Part shown: positions 1-6,057 of the stretch, one piece after another
Layout: the number at the start of each line of letters is the position of its first letter
Position numbering within the stretch: the first letter of the stretch is position 1
Assembly (NCBI GenBank): GCA_003561145.1
Contig: PWXL01000167.1
Location: 1-12,037, forward strand
DNA from: Candidatus Atribacteria bacterium
GTDB taxonomy: Bacteria > Atribacterota > Atribacteria > Atribacterales > Atribacteraceae
Direction: 5' to 3'
DNA length: 12,037 nt
Notes under the pieces: generated by a model
Seen by the model: the letters and a program-made list of their open reading frames with translations, nothing else
Database searches by the model: none
What the model was told of the DNA's origin: nothing
Position numbers and translations under genes: made by a program

Positions 1-444
1 CATCAATGCGCCTTCTTCAAAGGTCATTTTCTCAGGCAGTGGAAAAAGGAAGTCTTCTTCACTGAGGACGTATTCAGCAAATGCACCATTCACCCCGGGA
101 ACCGCCATAAATACCATTTCAGGGCATAAGTGATATTCACCCCGTTTACACCACTCACATTTTCGACAAGGAATACCTGGTTCAACCGCTACGCGATCAC
201 CCACGGTTACTCGGTTAACTCCAGGAACAACTTCTACCACTTCCCCCGCACACTCATGACCGAGAATTAATGGGTTTTCAACTACCCAGTCCGCTAAACG
301 ACCATCCTGGTAAAAATGGGCATCTGAACCACACACACCCACACTTTTCACTCTAACTTTTACTTGATTTGGTTTACTCATAACAGGTTCAGGAACGTCT
401 TGAATGACTACGTTCTTTGCTTCTATCAAAACAGCAGCTTTCAT
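1..444 (-). CDS. Zinc-dependent medium-chain alcohol/polyol dehydrogenase (sorbitol/xylitol dehydrogenase type), 3' part missing
   Basis: The 148 N-terminal residues are visible; the gene runs off the left edge. The family oxidises a secondary alcohol of a polyol to a ketose in the cytoplasm with NAD(P)+. Seen: the catalytic-zinc Cys38 in VGVCGSD, the GHE motif with His63 and Glu64, the GDRVAVEPG segment, and all four structural-zinc cysteines (Cys93, Cys96, Cys99, Cys107). The EPGIPCRKC stretch and the following FMAVPGVNG segment resemble sorbitol/xylitol dehydrogenases more than simple alcohol dehydrogenases. The Rossmann domain lies outside the window, so cofactor choice cannot be read. 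The ATG is preceded by AAAGGAG nine bases upstream. It follows the MalG-like permease by 97 bases on the same strand, so it probably acts on the imported sugar or polyol. The exact substrate is unknown. Confidence 0.9.
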   Translation of the reverse strand, partial: MKAAVLIEAKNVVIQDVPEPVMSKPNQVKVRVKSVGVCGSDAHFYQDGRLADWVVENPLILGHECAGEVVEVVPGVNRVTVGDRVAVEPGIPCRKCEWCKRGEYHLCPEMVFMAVPGVNGAFAEYVLSEEDFLFPLPEKMTFEEGALM

Positions 445-541
445 GGAACTTTACTCCTTTCCTCAATGAACAGGATTGTTTTATAGTTATTTACTTGGAA
501 CCTTTTTTGGTTTGTAAACAAGTCATGGTAGCAACAATCCC

Positions 542-1402
542 CTATTTCAGCGCTCCGGCTGTCATCCCCTTTACCACGTGTTTCTCCAGTCTGAGATAGG
601 CTATGATAATCGGAATGATGGTCAAAACCACAAAAGCGTTGACCAAGGGCCAGTCCTCTATGCCCTCGGTGGCCCGCAGCATGTAGAGCACATAGGGCAA
701 GGTGCGCACCTGGGGACCGGTGGTGAAGGCGAGCACAAAGGGGAACTCGTTCCAGGCATCGACTGCTGTGAGGGTGGCCGCAGTGATCACCCCCGGAAGC
801 GCTATCGGAATGTAGACGTGCCACAGGTGCTTCCACATGCTGGCCCCGTCCATCTTCGCCGCATCTTCCAGGTCCTTGGGTACCGCCCCGAAGGCCCCGG
901 TGATGATCCAGGTGGCCAGGGGGACACCGCTTGCCACATAGGCGATGATCAGGGCGGCATAAGTGTTGATCAAACCCATCTCGGCAAAGCGGACATAGAG
1001 GGGGACGATGAGACCGGCACGGGGGAGAATACGGGGGACCAGGATACACAGTAAAAGCGGCCCGCGCAGCCAGAAGGCGTGGCGGGCAAAGCCGTAGGCT
1101 CCCAAAACGCCGATGAACAAAACGAGAATGGTGGTGCTCCCGGCGATAAAGATGGTATTGAACCAGTACCGCCAAAACCCTTCAAAACCGACCGCTCCCT
1201 GGTAGCCGTGCAGGGAGAAATCCCGCGGGATCAGGGTGGGGGGAACCCGGTAGATCTCCATGGTGGACTTGAAGGAAGAGGAAACCGTCCAGATAAAGGG
1301 CAATACGGTCCAGATCACCAAGATGGCGATGACGACCCATACCAGGTGTTTTTTCACGGCTACCAGTGCTTGTGACATAGGGCGTGTTGTATGTGTGCTC
1401 AT
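542..1402 (-). CDS. Carbohydrate ABC transporter permease, MalG-like (CUT1 family)
   Basis: One of two inner-membrane subunits of a sugar or polyol importer. The 286 residues match the usual MalG length (270-300). A short cytoplasmic N-terminus is followed by a hydrophobic segment at about 20-40 and five further membrane segments. The EAA loop that docks on the ATPase is clear at about 179-205 (EDAAKMDGASMWKHLW then IPIALPG), and the C-terminus VVKGMTAGALK is typical of MalG-type proteins. The start is set by TAGGAGG seven bases before the ATG; this ribosome site overlaps the stop codon of the upstream permease gene, 11 bases away, so the two are very likely translated together. GC content is high here: 42 of 60 bases at 841-900. 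The substrate cannot be told from the permease. Confidence 0.95.
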   Translation of the reverse strand: MSTHTTRPMSQALVAVKKHLVWVVIAILVIWTVLPFIWTVSSSFKSTMEIYRVPPTLIPRDFSLHGYQGAVGFEGFWRYWFNTIFIAGSTTILVLFIGVLGAYGFARHAFWLRGPLLLCILVPRILPRAGLIVPLYVRFAEMGLINTYAALIIAYVASGVPLATWIITGAFGAVPKDLEDAAKMDGASMWKHLWHVYIPIALPGVITAATLTAVDAWNEFPFVLAFTTGPQVRTLPYVLYMLRATEGIEDWPLVNAFVVLTIIPIIIAYLRLEKHVVKGMTAGALK

Positions 1403-1413
1403 CCTGTTTCCTC

Positions 1414-2322
1414 CTATACCTTGAAGTACTTGAGCACCACCGCGCTCACGATGATGTTGGCCAGCAAAAGCATGATGAGGATGGCGGCTCCGCCCGGCAC
1501 ATCGAAGTGCTCAAAGGCCAGGTAGTACATGCGCACCGCCAGGACCTCGGTGGAGCGGCCCGGCCCTCCCCTGGTCATGGCCAACACGATATCGAACATG
1601 GAAAAGGCCACGAAGTTGAGCCATATCAGGCTGAAGCCGAACTGGGGCTTGATCTGGGGCAGCGTGACATGCCAGAGGGTTTTCCAGGGGGTACAGCCAT
1701 CGATCTTGGCAGCATCGTAGATCTCCGGGTCGATACTCTGCAGACCCGACAGCATGACCATGGTGGACACGGGGGACCTTCCCCAGGCGTTGGCCAGAAT
1801 GAGGATCAGCAGGGCCCAGGTAGGGTTGCTGAACCAGGCGACACCACTTTGGCCGATGCTCCTGAGTATCATGTTGATGAGGCCGACGTCTCCGGAAAAG
1901 AGGAAGCGCCACATGGTGCCGATCGCGACACCCGATATCAGGTAGGGCAAGAGCGCCAGGGCGGAGAAATAACGACGTGATTTGACAAGCTTATAGAGGG
2001 CCAGGGCGAACCCCAGGGAGATGAGCATGCCCAGGGCGATCGATCCCGCAACGAAGATAAGAGACACCCGCAAGGAGGACTGAAACACCATGCTGCGAAA
2101 CAGATCGAGATAATTCTGTACCCCCACGAACTCCGGAACACCGGTAATGAAGAAGGGAAAACGTTGCAGGGATAAAATGAATGATTCAATGACGGAAATC
2201 CCCAGGATCCATATTACCATGAAGATGGCGGGGAAAATCAAGAGATACGGAAACACCGTTTTCAACCTCAGGCGTTTCCTGGCTGAAGGGGGTTTTCCCA
2301 TTACTCCTTGTTCTACGGACAT
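1414..2322 (-). CDS. Carbohydrate ABC transporter permease, MalF/UgpA-like (CUT1 family)
   Basis: Partner permease of the MalG-like protein, 302 residues, with about six membrane segments after a basic N-terminus (RKRLRLKTVFPYLL). Seen: the EAA loop around 190-216 (IYDAAKIDGCTPWKTLWHV, then LPQIKP) and the MTRGGPGRSTE motif near 239-249, a hallmark of MalF-type CUT1 permeases. The chosen ATG at 2322 has AAAGGAG seven bases upstream. A TTG at 2340 in the same frame would lie ahead of this ribosome site and is rejected. A 216-base gap holding two stem-loops separates it from the binding-protein gene. No ATP-binding subunit is encoded nearby, as is common for CUT1 systems that share one ATPase. 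Confidence 0.95.
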   Translation of the reverse strand: MSVEQGVMGKPPSARKRLRLKTVFPYLLIFPAIFMVIWILGISVIESFILSLQRFPFFITGVPEFVGVQNYLDLFRSMVFQSSLRVSLIFVAGSIALGMLISLGFALALYKLVKSRRYFSALALLPYLISGVAIGTMWRFLFSGDVGLINMILRSIGQSGVAWFSNPTWALLILILANAWGRSPVSTMVMLSGLQSIDPEIYDAAKIDGCTPWKTLWHVTLPQIKPQFGFSLIWLNFVAFSMFDIVLAMTRGGPGRSTEVLAVRMYYLAFEHFDVPGGAAILIMLLLANIIVSAVVLKYFKV

Positions 2323-2391
2323 ACACTCACTCCTTTGCAAACATCAGTGATGGCCTAGCAAGGTTGGTTCGCTTGGAAACTTATATCTCTC

Positions 2392-2445
2392 TTTTTATGG
2401 GGGGGGTGGAAAAGAGAAGCCCCCTTCTACACCCCCCATAAAAAA
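2392..2445 (-). repeat. Large stem-loop between binding-protein and permease genes
   Basis: Left arm TTTTTATGGGGGGGGTG (2392-2408) pairs with right arm CACCCCCCATAAAAAA (2430-2445), apart from two extra Gs on the left. Inside is a second stem, AGAAG / CTTCT (2415-2419 and 2424-2428), with a CCCC loop. Read on the minus strand it follows the stop codon of the binding-protein gene, but no run of U follows the stem, so it is not a classical terminator. Such structures after binding-protein genes often protect the upstream mRNA or reduce readthrough into the permeases; that role is inferred here. Confidence 0.7.
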
Positions 2446-2460
2446 CAGTGCCTTCCCTCT

Positions 2461-2496
2461 ATCGCCTCATATGAAGCAAATATGAGGTTATGCGAT
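2461..2496 (-). repeat. Second stem-loop downstream of the binding-protein gene
   Basis: CCTCATAT (2465-2472) and ATATGAGG (2480-2487) form an 8-base-pair stem with a 7-base loop. ATCG (2461-2464) and CGAT (2493-2496) can extend it across a five-base bulge. It lies 43 bases after the binding-protein stop, ahead of the larger stem-loop. Likely an mRNA processing or stability element; no U-tract is seen. Confidence 0.55.
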
Positions 2497-2538
2497 ATGT
2501 CTCTACCAGGGTTTGGTTATGTATGCAGGAAACACTTC

Positions 2539-3786
2539 TCAGTCAAGCAGGGCATTGATCGCTGCCTGGTGGCGGGCTGCCATTTCCGCTACATCAACAT
2601 CGGGATCCGAGAGGGCTTCCTGCCTGGCATCGTGAATGATTTCATACATGAGCGGTGATTTTGGATGGACTGGGAACGCTTCTGCAAAAGCTATGGCTTC
2701 GAGAAGAACATCATCCCACCAGGGAAGGTTTTCCACAAATTCTGGACGATGGTACACGGATGCCCGTATACCCGGGGCGTAATCCCAGTTGATCTCCGCC
2801 ATGATGTCAGGGCTAGCCAAGTGCTGCAGGACTTTCATGATGTCTTCCAGCGGGGCTTCAGACTGCGAGCTCAGGATATACCCGAATACGTTTGCTCCGA
2901 AAGTTGCCTCATCCTCTGCACCCCTTCTCTTTACCAGGGGAACGATAGCCCAGTCCACGTTGTATTCGAAATTCTGCTGCACGAGCGGATACATGTGTGC
3001 GCCCATGAAGTTCTGCGCCGTGTTTCCTTCGATGAATGCTGCCCGCATGTGGGCATGGTCCCAGGAGAGAGTGTCGGGGTGGGCAAGACCTTCGCGCATG
3101 ATCGTCTGCAGGAAATCAAGCACTGCTATCCCGGCCTCTGAATCAAGCTGGATGACGTTTCCGGGGAACTGCCCGCCCATCTGCTGGTACATGTTGTATG
3201 TTTTCTCCGGCATCGCAAGCCTCGAGCCTTCCTGGGCATAACCCAGCATGTCGTCTGTGCGGAGCTTGCGGGCGTTGTCGAGCACTTCATCCCAGTACAC
3301 AGGTGCATCAAGACCGGCTTCCTCGTAGAGATCTATGCGGTAATTCAATTGCCGGGTGAAGGGTTGTTGACCCATACCATAAATGACTCCATCATAAGCT
3401 AACGCCGTCCAAGATAAAGGTGCCAAATCCTGAAAATCATCAGGATTTTCTTCTTCCCACATCGTCTTGATCGCTGTCATATCTTTGACCATACCTTGTT
3501 CGGCTAACATCGGAATTACCCCATGTTCAAGATGAAAAATGTCAGGAGCATTCCCTACCACAAAGGCTCTTAAGTATGCGGAAAATTGTTCTTCCCAAGG
3601 TACGGCATCATAGTTAATCCTAATATGAGGATTGGCCGCATGGAACTCTTCGTAACGGTCAACGGGAATATATTCCCTACGAGTATGCCAAATCGTTATT
3701 TCCGTAACATCCGCGAGCGCCACTCCGGCAATAAAAACCAATAGAACTGTAACCATCAACACCGGCACAAATTTGAATTTTTTCAC
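2539..3786 (-). CDS. Extracellular sugar-binding protein of a CUT1 ABC transporter (MalE-like)
   Basis: Binds the transported sugar or polyol outside the inner membrane and passes it to the two permeases. The 415 residues fit family 1 solute-binding proteins. Residues 1-25 form a signal peptide: basic KKFK start, long hydrophobic core, and cleavage expected after VALA before DVTEI. There is no lipobox cysteine, so a free periplasmic protein is likely. The mature protein opens with EITIWH and later has the NAPDIFHLEHGV segment, both typical of the family. The start is a GTG at 3786 with a TAA codon two codons upstream in frame, so no earlier start is possible; AGAAGGGAG lies about 11 bases before it. 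Base composition changes within the gene near 3350: the 5' part is much less GC-rich than the 3' part and the permeases. The ligand is not predictable; the neighbouring polyol dehydrogenase suggests a sugar alcohol or related sugar. Confidence 0.93.
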   Translation of the reverse strand: MKKFKFVPVLMVTVLLVFIAGVALADVTEITIWHTRREYIPVDRYEEFHAANPHIRINYDAVPWEEQFSAYLRAFVVGNAPDIFHLEHGVIPMLAEQGMVKDMTAIKTMWEEENPDDFQDLAPLSWTALAYDGVIYGMGQQPFTRQLNYRIDLYEEAGLDAPVYWDEVLDNARKLRTDDMLGYAQEGSRLAMPEKTYNMYQQMGGQFPGNVIQLDSEAGIAVLDFLQTIMREGLAHPDTLSWDHAHMRAAFIEGNTAQNFMGAHMYPLVQQNFEYNVDWAIVPLVKRRGAEDEATFGANVFGYILSSQSEAPLEDIMKVLQHLASPDIMAEINWDYAPGIRASVYHRPEFVENLPWWDDVLLEAIAFAEAFPVHPKSPLMYEIIHDARQEALSDPDVDVAEMAARHQAAINALLD

Positions 3787-3859
3787 TTTTTAATGAGCTC
3801 CCTTCTAAGGTTTCCGTAATATGGAACACTCCCAAATTCCTGGGAATAACTTCCTTCAT
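3677..3859 (-). other. Possible leader ORF (60 codons) overlapping the start of the binding-protein gene
   Basis: A 60-residue reading frame starting MKEVIPRNLGVFHITETLE begins at an ATG in the predicted 5' leader of the importer mRNA and ends inside the binding-protein gene in another frame. GGAGGTGATAGGTGG lies just upstream, a stronger ribosome site than that of the binding-protein gene itself. The part after about residue 28 is simply the out-of-frame reading of the signal-peptide region. I do not recognise the peptide. It could act in translational coupling or be chance; low confidence. Confidence 0.25.
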
Positions 3860-3912
3860 CTCATTCCATCCACCTATCACCTCCTCATAATAACATGTGA
3901 TAAACTGACAAA

Positions 3913-3928
3913 TGTAACATATGTTACA
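3913..3928. promoter_or_regulatory. Perfect 16-base palindrome TGTAACATATGTTACA, probable operator
   Basis: Every position pairs with its mirror. It sits about 14-29 bases downstream of the transcription start expected from the promoter at 3949-3977, a place where a bound repressor blocks RNA polymerase. It lacks the CG centre usual for LacI-family sites and does not match the Crp consensus. The cognate regulator is not in the window. Confidence 0.5.
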
Positions 3929-3948
3929 CAACATATATTTCACAATAA

Positions 3949-3977
3949 AGGATAACACTTCACTCTTCTCGTGTCAA
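3949..3977 (-). promoter_or_regulatory. Sigma70-type promoter of the sugar importer operon
   Basis: On the minus strand TTGACA (3977-3972) is followed after exactly 17 bases by TATCCT (3954-3949), giving a perfect -35 box and a 4/6 -10 box. Transcription would start near 3942, leaving a leader of about 155 bases before the GTG of the binding-protein gene. Confidence 0.55.
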
Positions 3978-4019
3978 ATGTAAATACTTATAAGGCACAT
4001 TTCACTTATGGATTCTACA

Positions 4020-4041
4020 TACAGCTATATATACAGCTATA
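4020..4041. repeat. Two direct copies of TACAGCTATA, 12-base period
   Basis: TACAGCTATA occurs at 4020-4029 and again at 4032-4041. It lies about 45-65 bases upstream of the -35 box of the importer promoter, a position suitable for activator sites. AT-rich sequence makes chance repeats more likely, so confidence is modest. Confidence 0.4.
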
Positions 4042-4058
4042 ACAACAAAATACTGTAT

Positions 4059-4090
4059 CCATATTACCCCATACTTAACCCATATTTAAC
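4059..4090. repeat. Three imperfect 10-11-base direct repeats, consensus CCATAyTTAAC
   Basis: CCATATTACC (4059-4068), CCATACTTAAC (4069-4079) and CCATATTTAAC (4080-4090) follow one another without gaps. The spacing of 10-11 bases is one turn of the helix, so a protein binding them would sit on one face of the DNA. They lie about 80-115 bases upstream of the importer -35 box. Confidence 0.45.
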
Positions 4091-4194
4091 AATCAGGATA
4101 AACCAAAGCAAGCCAAAAAACCCTGTTATACAGAGAAATTGAAACTAAGAAGCCCGTAATACAAGCTTTCAGGAAGGTATCAGCTGAATACGAA

Positions 4195-4249
4195 TTTTCA
4201 GTCCAGGCATCTGTTATGCAAGAGACTGAAAAACACAAACGAAATTGTG
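4195..4249 (-). terminator. Hairpins after the URO-D-like gene, possible weak terminator
   Basis: On the minus strand CACAA (4249-4245) pairs with TTGTG (4238-4234) and is followed by TTTTT, a weak intrinsic terminator with only five base pairs. Just beyond, TTTTCAGTC (4195-4203) and GACTGAAAA (4224-4232) form a nine-base-pair stem, with an inner GCAT / ATGC pair (4207-4210, 4216-4219). The second hairpin lacks a U-tract. Together they could end transcription 47-100 bases after the stop codon. Confidence 0.3.
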
Positions 4250-4295
4250 GTTTCAAGAAATAAAATCAAAGTACAAATGGGTCTTAAGGTATTTT

Positions 4296-5459
4296 CTAAG
4301 CTGCTCCATTAGGAATAGAATACATATCATATACTTCGAGTAGTGCTTCTATATTTTGAATAGGGACATCAGGTTGAATATTATGAACAGCCCCGAAAAC
4401 AAACCCTCCACCCGGGGCTAATGTGTCAATCGATTTTTTCACCGCGTCTTTTACCTGTTGAGGGGATCCGTGAGGTAATATCTCCTGAGGGTCACACCCG
4501 CCGCCCCAGAAAGTGAGGTCATCGCCAAAGTCGCGTTTCAGCTTTTCCGGTTCCATATTTTTTGCGCTCAAGTGGACTGGGTTAATGGCGTCAACTCCCG
4601 TCTCGATGATATCAGGCAACAACTCATAGATACTCCCGCACGAATGGAGGAGGATTTTTGCCGCTGTCTTTTTCTTAATGGCGGCAAAGAGCTTGGCGTG
4701 CCAGGGCTTAATCGACTTCCGGTAAAGAGCCGGTGAAATAAGTGGGCCGTTTTGACCTCCCAGGTCATCTCCCTCAAAAACCACGTCTATTATATCACCG
4801 ATTTCATCAAGGATATTCTCCCAGAGCGCTATTTTCAAATGTGTCAGTTTTTCTAAAATCAGCTCGGACCGTTTCGGGTTACTTATCAACGTCGCATATC
4901 CCTCCTCAAAACCATGGAGCCAAGTAAATGTCTCAAGCAGGTTTGGAGGAACACTGGGTCCAACGATCAAAGCTCGGTCCTGTTGCTGGAGAATCTTTTG
5001 AGCAGTAGCCCTGATTCCCTTGACCCTCAAGGGATCGGCTGTGTCGGGCCAGGGGAAATCATACAGTTTTTCATCTGGAACCTGTAGCAATGGTGTTGAA
5101 GAGAGGTCAAAATACAACCCCTGGCTTTTAGGCATTTTCCAAGTAATTCCAAACTCATCGACAAACCATTTTTCAGTTTCGTTCTCTTCTATAGCAAGTT
5201 GCCAGTTCGAAGGTTCATGCAAGGGAATGTTCCAACAACTCGCCCCTATCCTGTCCATGAAATCCTTCTTTGGTAATATCGTCTGCATGACAACCGAGAG
5301 TAGCTCTTCCTCTGTATCTTCCGGCATCCCCCAGTGTTTGCGCAGATTCTGATAACACAAGCGGTGCAGGCTGCTGCAGCAGGTGCCACCAATGTCCAAA
5401 GGTATCTTGTCAGGCTCGCAATGGTCTAAAGCAGTTTGTACTTCGGCACGTTTCCCCAC
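4296..5459 (-). CDS. URO-D / MtaA-like family protein (probable zinc-dependent methyltransferase-like enzyme)
   Basis: Member of the uroporphyrinogen decarboxylase superfamily, 387 residues from the chosen start. Seen: the family opening RAEVQTALDHCEPDKIPLD, the EGDDLGGQNGPLISP segment at 229-244, and the zinc pattern His272-x-Cys274 (LLHSCGSIYEL) with Cys322 (GGGCDPQ). This H-x-C-n-C set is known from the corrinoid-linked methyltransferases MtaA, MtbA and CmuA and is absent from true heme-pathway HemE. It may therefore move a methyl group to or from a thiol or corrinoid, but no corrinoid protein lies nearby and the substrate is unknown. Start choice: GTG at 5459 has GGAGGT seven bases upstream and gives the normal family N-terminus; an ATG at 5504 would add 15 unusual residues but overlaps the upstream stop as ATGA. 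Such genes often neighbour CUT1 importers in anaerobes, as here. Confidence 0.85.
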   Translation of the reverse strand: MGKRAEVQTALDHCEPDKIPLDIGGTCCSSLHRLCYQNLRKHWGMPEDTEEELLSVVMQTILPKKDFMDRIGASCWNIPLHEPSNWQLAIEENETEKWFVDEFGITWKMPKSQGLYFDLSSTPLLQVPDEKLYDFPWPDTADPLRVKGIRATAQKILQQQDRALIVGPSVPPNLLETFTWLHGFEEGYATLISNPKRSELILEKLTHLKIALWENILDEIGDIIDVVFEGDDLGGQNGPLISPALYRKSIKPWHAKLFAAIKKKTAAKILLHSCGSIYELLPDIIETGVDAINPVHLSAKNMEPEKLKRDFGDDLTFWGGGCDPQEILPHGSPQQVKDAVKKSIDTLAPGGGFVFGAVHNIQPDVPIQNIEALLEVYDMYSIPNGAA

Positions 5460-5500
5460 GGATGAAACCTCCAAATAGAGATATTTGTATACATCAACTT

Positions 5501-5854
5501 TCATTTACCATCCTCACTATAAAAAAAATGTGAAACACAAGAACAATCGGATGAACCGAATTTTCGAACCGGCACGGTAAAGCCCGTTTGCGCTAATAGA
5601 GACTGGGCCAGACCACATTCATCATTTCCTGAATACACTTTCGTCTTCACTACCCTAGCGTACGCAAGAACGTAATCGATATGCCAGCGCAGTGTTTTTT
5701 CTTTACTTTTGTGCCTTCGTAAACGGGCATCAATATTTTTCTTCGCCCTGCCCACGTAGACATATTGGCCGGAGGGAAAATAAAACCTGCCAAGTTTCCC
5801 CACCTGAATATGTTTTGCTTCCCTCAGCGCTACAAAAAGAAGATAACACGCCAA
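5501..5854 (-). CDS. Small DUF123 / GIY-YIG-like nuclease-family protein
   Basis: A 117-residue stand-alone DUF123 protein. Seen: YLLFVALREAKHIQVGKLG at the N-terminus, FPSGQYVYVGRAKKN with the GIY-YIG-like YVYVG core, RLRRH, and RWHIDYVL, all hallmarks of the family. In some archaea and bacteria the domain is fused to endonuclease III, so a DNA-repair link is suspected, but the family has no firmly known activity. The preferred start is TTG at 5854: CGGAG lies six bases upstream and the protein then begins right at the domain as in relatives. ATG codons at 5929 and 5923 would add 25 or 23 residues but lie at or next to the start point expected from the promoter. Its TGA overlaps an ATG of the next gene (ATGA). 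The C-terminus carries two cysteines in SSDCSCVSH. Confidence 0.8.
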   Translation of the reverse strand: MACYLLFVALREAKHIQVGKLGRFYFPSGQYVYVGRAKKNIDARLRRHKSKEKTLRWHIDYVLAYARVVKTKVYSGNDECGLAQSLLAQTGFTVPVRKFGSSDCSCVSHFFYSEDGK

Positions 5855-5932
5855 ATGATGCTCCGTTCTTCTGTCTTCTTCTTCCCTGCATAAAAAATGA
5901 GTGTTACGTACCAACACCGTCATTACCATATT

Positions 5933-5962
5933 ATTATATCTTTTCTCTACGGTCTTTGTAAA
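5933..5962 (-). promoter_or_regulatory. Promoter of the DUF123 gene
   Basis: On the minus strand TTTACA (5962-5957) is followed after 18 bases by a perfect TATAAT (5938-5933). Transcription would start near 5927, ahead of the TTG start at 5854. It points away from the feo promoter, whose -35 box lies about 28 bases to the right. Confidence 0.55.
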
Positions 5963-5989
5963 AAAGAGCGACAAAGAGTGAAAATTTTC

Positions 5990-6017
5990 TTGACAAATCA
6001 AAATAGGAATATAAAAT
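5990..6017 (+). promoter_or_regulatory. Promoter of the feo-SDR-cyclase-zwf gene run
   Basis: A perfect TTGACA (5990-5995) is followed after 16 bases by TAAAAT (6012-6017). Transcription would start near 6024, inside the DtxR-type palindrome, so a bound repressor would directly block RNA polymerase. Confidence 0.7.
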
Positions 6018-6021
6018 ATTT

Positions 6022-6035
6022 TTAGGTTAACCTAA
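6022..6035. promoter_or_regulatory. DtxR/IdeR-type metal-responsive operator TTAGGTTAACCTAA
   Basis: A perfect 14-base palindrome built from the TTAGGTTA and TAACCTAA half-sites of DtxR/IdeR/MntR-family operators, joined more closely than in the 19-base DtxR box. It covers the predicted start point of the operon whose first gene encodes a DtxR-family protein, so metal-dependent self-repression is likely. Confidence 0.75.
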
Positions 6036-6057
6036 TATTATTACCGAGGTGTCTGTA

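Larger units (their letters stand above)
3787..4295. other. 509-base AT-rich non-coding control region
   Basis: No convincing gene lies between the URO-D-like gene and the binding-protein gene. The half next to the binding-protein gene holds a promoter, a 16-base palindrome and a possible leader ORF; the middle holds two sets of short direct repeats; the far end holds hairpins just after the URO-D-like stop codon. The density of ordered short repeats suggests a control region for the importer operon. No RNA gene or riboswitch class was recognised. Confidence 0.7.

Noticed and set aside
445..541. Separate promoter between the MalG-like permease and the polyol dehydrogenase
   Set aside because: Some AT-rich -10-like sequences occur, but no -35/-10 pair at acceptable spacing was found; readthrough from the importer operon is simpler.
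441..1175. Long minus-strand frame antisense in phase to the MalG-like permease
   Set aside because: Rich in His, Arg, Cys and Pro as expected for an out-of-frame reading of GC-rich coding DNA; the permease frame has clear family motifs.
2323..2340. Earlier TTG start for the MalF-like permease
   Set aside because: It precedes the ribosome binding site of the ATG at 2322, so it cannot use it, and the six extra residues encode that site.
2665..3241. Plus-strand frames opposite the binding-protein gene
   Set aside because: No family-like motifs and no ribosome sites; they mirror a well-supported gene on the other strand.
542..3786. Missing ATPase gene of the ABC importer as a sign of a broken operon
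   Set aside because: CUT1 importers often share one ATPase encoded elsewhere; all three genes present here look intact.
3787..4295. Riboswitch, small RNA or CRISPR array in the long non-coding region
   Set aside because: The repeats are too short and have no spacers, and no known riboswitch core was recognised.
5855..6001. N-terminal extension of the DUF123 protein up to a TTG at 6001
   Set aside because: It would start upstream of the TTTACA/TATAAT promoter, and the extension has no resemblance to the family.
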